17,789 nt of DNA, from contig CAYMIV010000017.1 of NCBI GenBank assembly GCA_964390945.1, forward strand, positions 1 to 17,789. The letters run 5' to 3'. The notes below the pieces were generated by a model. The model searched no databases. It was not told the origin of the DNA and saw only the letters and a list, made by a program, of their open reading frames with translations. This stretch comes from Damh-18 sp964390945. Lineage in GTDB: Bacteria > Patescibacteriota > Minisyncoccia > Phycocordibacterales > UBA918. Positions 14,571 through 17,789 of the stretch are shown in pieces. Both the position numbers and the translations under genes were made by a program. The number at the start of each line of letters is the position of its first letter. The stretch's first letter is position 1.

Positions 14571-16910
14571 ATGGCAAGAATCTGCTTTGAAATGCGCTAT
14601 GATACAGAGGTGGTATTTCACAGATTTTTTATTCAAGGTGTCGTGCAGGGAGTTGGGTTTCGTCCGTACATTTTCAATGCGTGCATTGAGCGGGGACTTA
14701 CAGGCTATGTGCAGAATACGGGAAGTGGCGTTGTTGCGGTAGTGAGTGATAAAGAAACGTTCATTGAAATACTCGCGCGCGTTCCGCAGAACGCGCGCGT
14801 CGATTCATACACCGTCGAGGAAGTCGGGGGGACCTTCACCGACTTCACCATCAAAGATTCCGAGGGAGTAGGATACGCCGAAATTCCTCCTGATTTTTTC
14901 CTTTGCGATGAATGTCGTGAAGAGCTCAATGATCCAAAAAGTCGCCGTCACGAATATTTTTTTACGACCTGCACCAACTGCGGTCCCCGATTCACTATTA
15001 CAAAAAAAATACCGTACGATCGCAACACGACGACTATGGACGAATTCCCGATGTGCGAAGCGTGCAAAATGGAATACACTGACCCACATAATCGCCGCTA
15101 TCATGCACAGACAATCGCCTGCCCCGACTGCGGTCCGCGACTCACACTCTACGAAAACGCCGTTGCAGTTACAGAGAATGATACCGACGCATTAGAAAAA
15201 ACAATCAAACTTCTTCAGGAGGGTGAGATTGTAGCCATAAAAGGCATTGGCGGATTTCACCTTGCATGCAAAACCGATGAGGAAACGGTCGCAAAACTTA
15301 AAAACCTTCGAAGCCGTAAAGACAAACCATTTGCAGTGATGTGTCGTGACATCGAGATGGTGATGAGTGTTGGAAACCCGAATGAAGCCCAGAAACAAGC
15401 ACTCCTTTCCCCTGAACGACCTATTGTGCTCATTCCAAAAAAAAACCCGATGAATGCTGTCTCCGAATTAGACACGGTAGGCATCATGCTCCCTTACTCG
15501 GCACTCCATCACCTTCTCTTTGAAAAAATCGGCGAACCGCTTGTTATGACCTCAAGCAATCGTGCCGATGAGCCGATGAGCACCATACGAGAGGAGCAAT
15601 TGGTGCCCTATGTGCTCGACCACGGACGTGAGATAACGAACGCCGCCGATGACTCGGTGGTAAAAATAATTGCAGGACACACGTTTTTCATACGACGGAG
15701 CCGTGGGTACGTACCGCGTTCCATCAGTATTCCAAAGAACGAGCACACACTCCTTGCCTTGGGTGCCGAGATGAACAACACATTTTGCGTCGCAAAGCCT
15801 GATGGCAAAGCAATACTCTCTCAGCATATGGGCAATACAGCAAACCTTGAATCTTTTGAACGATACAAAGAAACTGTTCATCGCTTCCTCTGTTTTGCCG
15901 AAGCAGAGCCGCGCGGCATCATTGCCGACCTTCATCCAGGGTACAACACCGCTGAGTTTGGCGAACTTCTTTCCGAAGAACTCTGTGTCCCGCTCATAAA
16001 AGTCCAACATCACAAGGCGCACGCATATGGTACGGCACTCGAAAACGGCCTCAATGATTTTGTTGCGATTGTAGGCGACGGCTTAGGATATGGTGAAGAC
16101 GGCACGATTTGGGGCGGCGAGATTTTCCATAACAATGAGCGCGTGGGACACCTCGAACAACACCTCCAGGTGGGCGGTGATTCCGCGACACGGTATCCGG
16201 CGAAAATGCTCTTTTCGATACTGCGGAATTTCCTTTCTGTGCCTGAGGCTGAAAAATATATGAACGAAGCATTTTCGCCGGATGACCTCACGCTTCTTGA
16301 CAAACAACGCACCGAAAAATTCAATGCTCCGCTTACCTCAAGTTGCGGGCGCGTACTCGATGCGGCCGCGTTTCTCCTTGGCTTTTGCAACGAACGCACA
16401 TATGACGGCAGGCCAGCAATGCTCCTCGAAGCGAATTCATTCGGACCACTTCCCCTCGCGCCCGTTGTGAAGGACAACGTACTTATGACAACGCCGCTTT
16501 TTGAATTTCTCGTTACGAATCTTGAGAAAGATAAAAAGCGTCTCGCGGCGACAGTACAGCGATATCTCGCGGAAGGCCTCTACGAAATCGCCCAGCAATT
16601 TGCAACTGGGCGTATGGATTTGAATGAAGTTCGAGGCGCAAGGGAGCGAGAAGCCGAGTCGTATTCGACATACGGTGAGGGTTCGAGCAACCGCAGTAAC
16701 GAAGAAATTCGTCAAATCCATACGCCCAGCAACAAACCCATCGTGTGGACCGGCGGCTGTGCATACAACACCATCATGACGGGCTTCATGCTCGAACAGG
16801 GCGTTCTCGTGAACAAAAACATCCCCGCGGGAGACGGAGGTATCAGTTTTGGACAAATTGCCTACGTACTCGCCGACCCCAAAGGCACATTTGCCGACGA
16901 GTGCGGATAA
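14571..16910 (+). CDS. hypF: Carbamoyltransferase HypF with in-frame repeat insertion
   Basis: HypF makes the thiocarbamate on HypE that becomes the CN ligands of [NiFe] hydrogenase. Counting from this ATG (779 aa): acylphosphatase domain (about 16-100, VQGVGFRPY and N49), double zinc-finger region with four CxxC pairs (112-115, 134-137, 162-165, 184-187), YrdC-like domain (about 205-385, IKGIGGFHLACK), and Kae1-like carbamoyltransferase domain with HHKAH (480-484), GDGLGYGEDGTIWGGE and GGCAYN (728-733). Residues about 679-720 (rich in R, E, S and N) have no counterpart in the family and are encoded by palindromic element B, just before the conserved KPIVWTGG. The start is uncertain: ATG 14592 and GTG 14610 are alternatives. 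GTG 14610 gives a family-like N-terminus and has TATGAT six bases upstream. Confidence 0.94.
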   Translation: MARICFEMRYDTEVVFHRFFIQGVVQGVGFRPYIFNACIERGLTGYVQNTGSGVVAVVSDKETFIEILARVPQNARVDSYTVEEVGGTFTDFTIKDSEGVGYAEIPPDFFLCDECREELNDPKSRRHEYFFTTCTNCGPRFTITKKIPYDRNTTTMDEFPMCEACKMEYTDPHNRRYHAQTIACPDCGPRLTLYENAVAVTENDTDALEKTIKLLQEGEIVAIKGIGGFHLACKTDEETVAKLKNLRSRKDKPFAVMCRDIEMVMSVGNPNEAQKQALLSPERPIVLIPKKNPMNAVSELDTVGIMLPYSALHHLLFEKIGEPLVMTSSNRADEPMSTIREEQLVPYVLDHGREITNAADDSVVKIIAGHTFFIRRSRGYVPRSISIPKNEHTLLALGAEMNNTFCVAKPDGKAILSQHMGNTANLESFERYKETVHRFLCFAEAEPRGIIADLHPGYNTAEFGELLSEELCVPLIKVQHHKAHAYGTALENGLNDFVAIVGDGLGYGEDGTIWGGEIFHNNERVGHLEQHLQVGGDSATRYPAKMLFSILRNFLSVPEAEKYMNEAFSPDDLTLLDKQRTEKFNAPLTSSCGRVLDAAAFLLGFCNERTYDGRPAMLLEANSFGPLPLAPVVKDNVLMTTPLFEFLVTNLEKDKKRLAATVQRYLAEGLYEIAQQFATGRMDLNEVRGAREREAESYSTYGEGSSNRSNEEIRQIHTPSNKPIVWTGGCAYNTIMTGFMLEQGVLVNKNIPAGDGGISFGQIAYVLADPKGTFADECG
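16606..16729. repeat. Palindromic element, copy B, inside hypF (124 bp)
   Basis: An 18-bp perfect terminal inverted repeat pairs CTGGGCGTATGGATTTGA (16606-16623) with its complement at 16712-16729. The centre is CGTAT 16660-16664, loop TCGAC, ATACG 16670-16674, flanked by the 4x4 internal loop GAGT 16656-16659 opposite GTGA 16675-16678, then CC/GG. The apical sequence GAGTCGTATTC-N2-ATACGGTGAG (16656-16679) is shared with copy C except for two bases. The copy is read through in frame by hypF. It is a fold and sequence relative of 595-715 and 17238-17356, but its basal stem sequence is unrelated to theirs. Confidence 0.85.
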
Positions 16911-16950
16911 TTCATTACAAATACTATTTTCCGGTATGTCACTACTTTTT

Positions 16951-16984
16951 ACCTTTATCGTCTACGACCGTCGATGATAAAGGT
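16951..16984. repeat. Short hairpin with ACGACCGT loop (first)
   Basis: ACCTTTATC (16951-16959) pairs with GATAAAGGT (16976-16984), extended inward by a G-T, T-A and C-G pair. The loop contains TACGACCGT, repeated exactly in the loop of the hairpin at 17081-17120, although the stems differ. Confidence 0.65.
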
Positions 16985-17010
16985 AATGAGCTCATGCCCA
17001 TCCTCGCCCG

Positions 17011-17048
17011 CAGCCCTGTCCTTGGGACAACTTCGCTGAAGGGCGTTG
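17011..17048 (-). pseudogene. Degenerate copy of the hypE 3' tail
   Basis: From the TCCT at 17019, 23 of 30 positions match the hypE end that begins at 17365. On the minus strand it would read TPFSEVVPR where HypE reads TPIGEVFPR. There is no reading frame around it that could be a gene. It is interpreted as a remnant of a duplication. Confidence 0.55.
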
Positions 17049-17080
17049 GGAGATTTTTTTATCAAAACGAATTTTTATTT

Positions 17081-17120
17081 ATTACGTTATTACTTTACGA
17101 CCGTGAGATAATAACGTAAT
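17081..17120. repeat. Short hairpin with ACGACCGT loop (second)
   Basis: ATTACGTTATTA (17081-17092) and TAATAACGTAAT (17109-17120) form a perfect 12-bp stem. The 16-base loop contains TACGACCGT as in the hairpin at 16951. An imperfect third relative carries AACGACCG in its loop at 17213-17220. Confidence 0.7.
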
Positions 17121-17186
17121 TCTAGATTGTTGCTACGTTATTTCTACGCTGGGGCGTAAAATATGCGTGCAGAGTTGGAGGGAAAC

Positions 17187-17208
17187 CAGCAAATCCTCGG
17201 GACGACTT
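17187..17208 (-). pseudogene. Near-exact copy of the hypE 3' end
   Basis: These 22 bases match 17358-17379 (end of hypE including its PRIC codons and two bases of the stop) at 21 positions. The copy lies 171 bases from the original and breaks off after GACTT. It marks a duplication at the hypE 3' boundary, either tandem or made during insertion of element C. Confidence 0.7.
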
Positions 17209-17237
17209 AATCAACGACCGCAGATAAACCTCGTTGA

Positions 17238-17356
17238 GGCAAGAATTTTAGTTTCAGATACGCGGCGTCGAGGAGTGAAGGCACGAGTCGTATTCAATAT
17301 ACGGTGAGTGCCTGAGCTTCGATGACAACAAAGTAGATGGCACTAAAATTCATGCC
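17238..17356. repeat. Palindromic element, copy C (119 bp)
   Basis: Ends GGCAAGAATTTTAGT (17238-17252) and ACTAAAATTCATGCC (17342-17356) are complementary at 14 of 15 positions. The centre is CGTAT 17289-17293, loop TCAAT, ATACG 17299-17303, flanked by the 4x4 internal loop GAGT 17285-17288 opposite GTGA 17304-17307, then GGCAC 17280-17284 with GTGCC 17308-17312. The right arm GATGACAACAAAGTAGATG resembles that of copy A. The element ends one base before the hypE stop codon. Confidence 0.85.
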
Positions 17357-17789
17357 TCAGCAAATCCTCGGGAAGACTTCGCCGATTGGGGTTGTAAGTA
17401 GTTTCTTTCCGAAGCGTGTCTGGACCGTGACACCCTTCCCTGCTTCGACAACGCCGATTTTTGACGCCATTGGATTGAATTCTTTGAGACGCTTCACGAC
17501 TTCATCGCTATCTTTTTCACTCGCAAAACACACAAAACGTCCTTCGCACGCGAGATTGTATATTTCAACACCGAGAATATCGGTGAGTGCCTGCACCTGG
17601 GGGAACATTGGGACTTTTTCCTCATCAACAAGAAATTGAACACTGTTTTTCTCCGCGAGTTCATTGAGGACTGACGCCATTCCGCCGCGCGTGATGTCGC
17701 GCGCTTGTTTCACAAGCGCGCGCACTGCATCAATCTCTTTATGAAGCGGCTTACTGTCGCTTACAATTTCCGTTTCGAGCTCAAAACGC
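17357..17789 (-). CDS. hypE: Hydrogenase maturation protein HypE, 3' part (truncated by window edge)
   Basis: HypE receives the carbamoyl group from HypF on its C-terminal cysteine and dehydrates it to a thiocyanate, which supplies CN to the hydrogenase iron. The 144 codons in the window cover the C-terminal half of this PurM/AIRS-type ATPase: a SDSKPLHKEI segment, the conserved ARDITRGGMASVLNELAE, the EGRFVCF strand and the ending GEVFPRIC, with the invariant terminal cysteine present. The reading frame continues past the window edge, so the GTG at 17725 is not the start. It converges on hypF. Its stop codon directly abuts palindromic element C, and copies of its 3' end lie at 17187-17208 and 17011-17048. 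Confidence 0.93.
   Translation of the reverse strand, partial: RFELETEIVSDSKPLHKEIDAVRALVKQARDITRGGMASVLNELAEKNSVQFLVDEEKVPMFPQVQALTDILGVEIYNLACEGRFVCFASEKDSDEVVKRLKEFNPMASKIGVVEAGKGVTVQTRFGKKLLTTPIGEVFPRIC

Larger units (their letters stand above)
16911..17356. other. 446-bp non-coding, hairpin-rich interval between hypF and hypE
   Basis: No convincing gene is seen. In order it holds: a hairpin (16951-16984), a degenerate copy of the hypE 3' tail (17011-17048), a perfect 12-bp-stem hairpin (17081-17120), a small TACGC/GCGTA hairpin (17144-17156), a near-exact hypE-tail copy (17187-17208), an imperfect hairpin (17195-17239), and palindromic element C (17238-17356). None of the hairpins is followed by a T run on either strand, so they are not standard terminators for the two converging genes. 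Confidence 0.7.

Noticed and set aside
16589..16732. Direct repeats CGCCCAGCAA at 16589-16598 and 16723-16732 flank element B, like a target-site duplication.
   Set aside because: Part of the right copy lies within the terminal inverted repeat, and removing the DNA between them would break the hypF frame, so it is not a clean duplication.
16951..17120. The two small hairpins as intrinsic terminators of hypF and hypE.
   Set aside because: Neither is followed by a T run on the strand that would need it; a run of T precedes the first hairpin instead.
17581..17593. CGGTGAGTGCCTG in hypE is identical to part of element C (17302-17314).
   Set aside because: A 13-base match is expected by chance a few times among all pairs in a window of this size, no hairpin surrounds it, and it encodes ordinary HypE residues (QALTDI).

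Overview
The window looks like a chromosomal segment of a small-genome, anaerobic bacterium, most likely a member of the Patescibacteria/CPR (Parcubacteria-like). The grounds are dense packing with overlapping start and stop codons, few Shine-Dalgarno sites, a class III (oxygen-sensitive) ribonucleotide reductase with its activase, compact versions of common families, and [NiFe]-hydrogenase maturation genes. The lineage is inferred from gene style; no rRNA or other marker is present.

Layout. 1-240: no recognised gene. 241-477: a small monocistronic gene with a good promoter, a strong Shine-Dalgarno and a perfect intrinsic terminator. 595-715: a palindromic element. 716-1063 (-): ArsR-type regulator, divergent from nrdD-nrdG (1171-4007, +). 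4037-8561 (-): a five-gene copper operon (csoR, DUF305, copA, HMA-SafE/UreH fusion, cupredoxin-like) behind a perfect CsoR operator. 8593-9728 (-): Hsp20 and a phosphoribosyltransferase. 9944-10579 (+): DedA, tail to tail with rarA (10576-11733, -). 11870-12319 (+): a paired CBS-domain protein. 12378-14508 (-): two paralogous M14 carboxypeptidase-like exported or anchored proteins and a small two-helix membrane protein. 14571-16910 (+): hypF. 16911-17356: a 446-bp non-coding tract crowded with inverted repeats. 17357-17789 (-): the 3' part of hypE, running off the window.

How the genes work together. NrdD and NrdG supply dNTPs without oxygen. The copper operon combines sensing (CsoR), export (CopA) and three likely copper-handling proteins. 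HypF and HypE build the CN ligands of a [NiFe] hydrogenase whose structural genes lie outside the window.

Most unusual signal. Three copies of a roughly 120-bp palindromic element (595-715, 16606-16729, 17238-17356) share an apical fold: stem CGTAY/RTACG, five-base loop, and a symmetric 4x4 internal loop rich in tandem G-A oppositions. Their long basal stems are unrelated in sequence yet each is self-complementary. One copy lies in frame inside hypF and adds about 42 residues. The other two begin directly after the stop codons of the arsR-like gene and hypE. The hypF-hypE interval also carries two further copies of the hypE 3' tail at about 170-bp spacing, and small hairpins sharing an ACGACCG loop. 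A second recurring pattern is a TANNNT -10 box 6-8 bases before the start codon of several genes, suggesting leaderless mRNAs.
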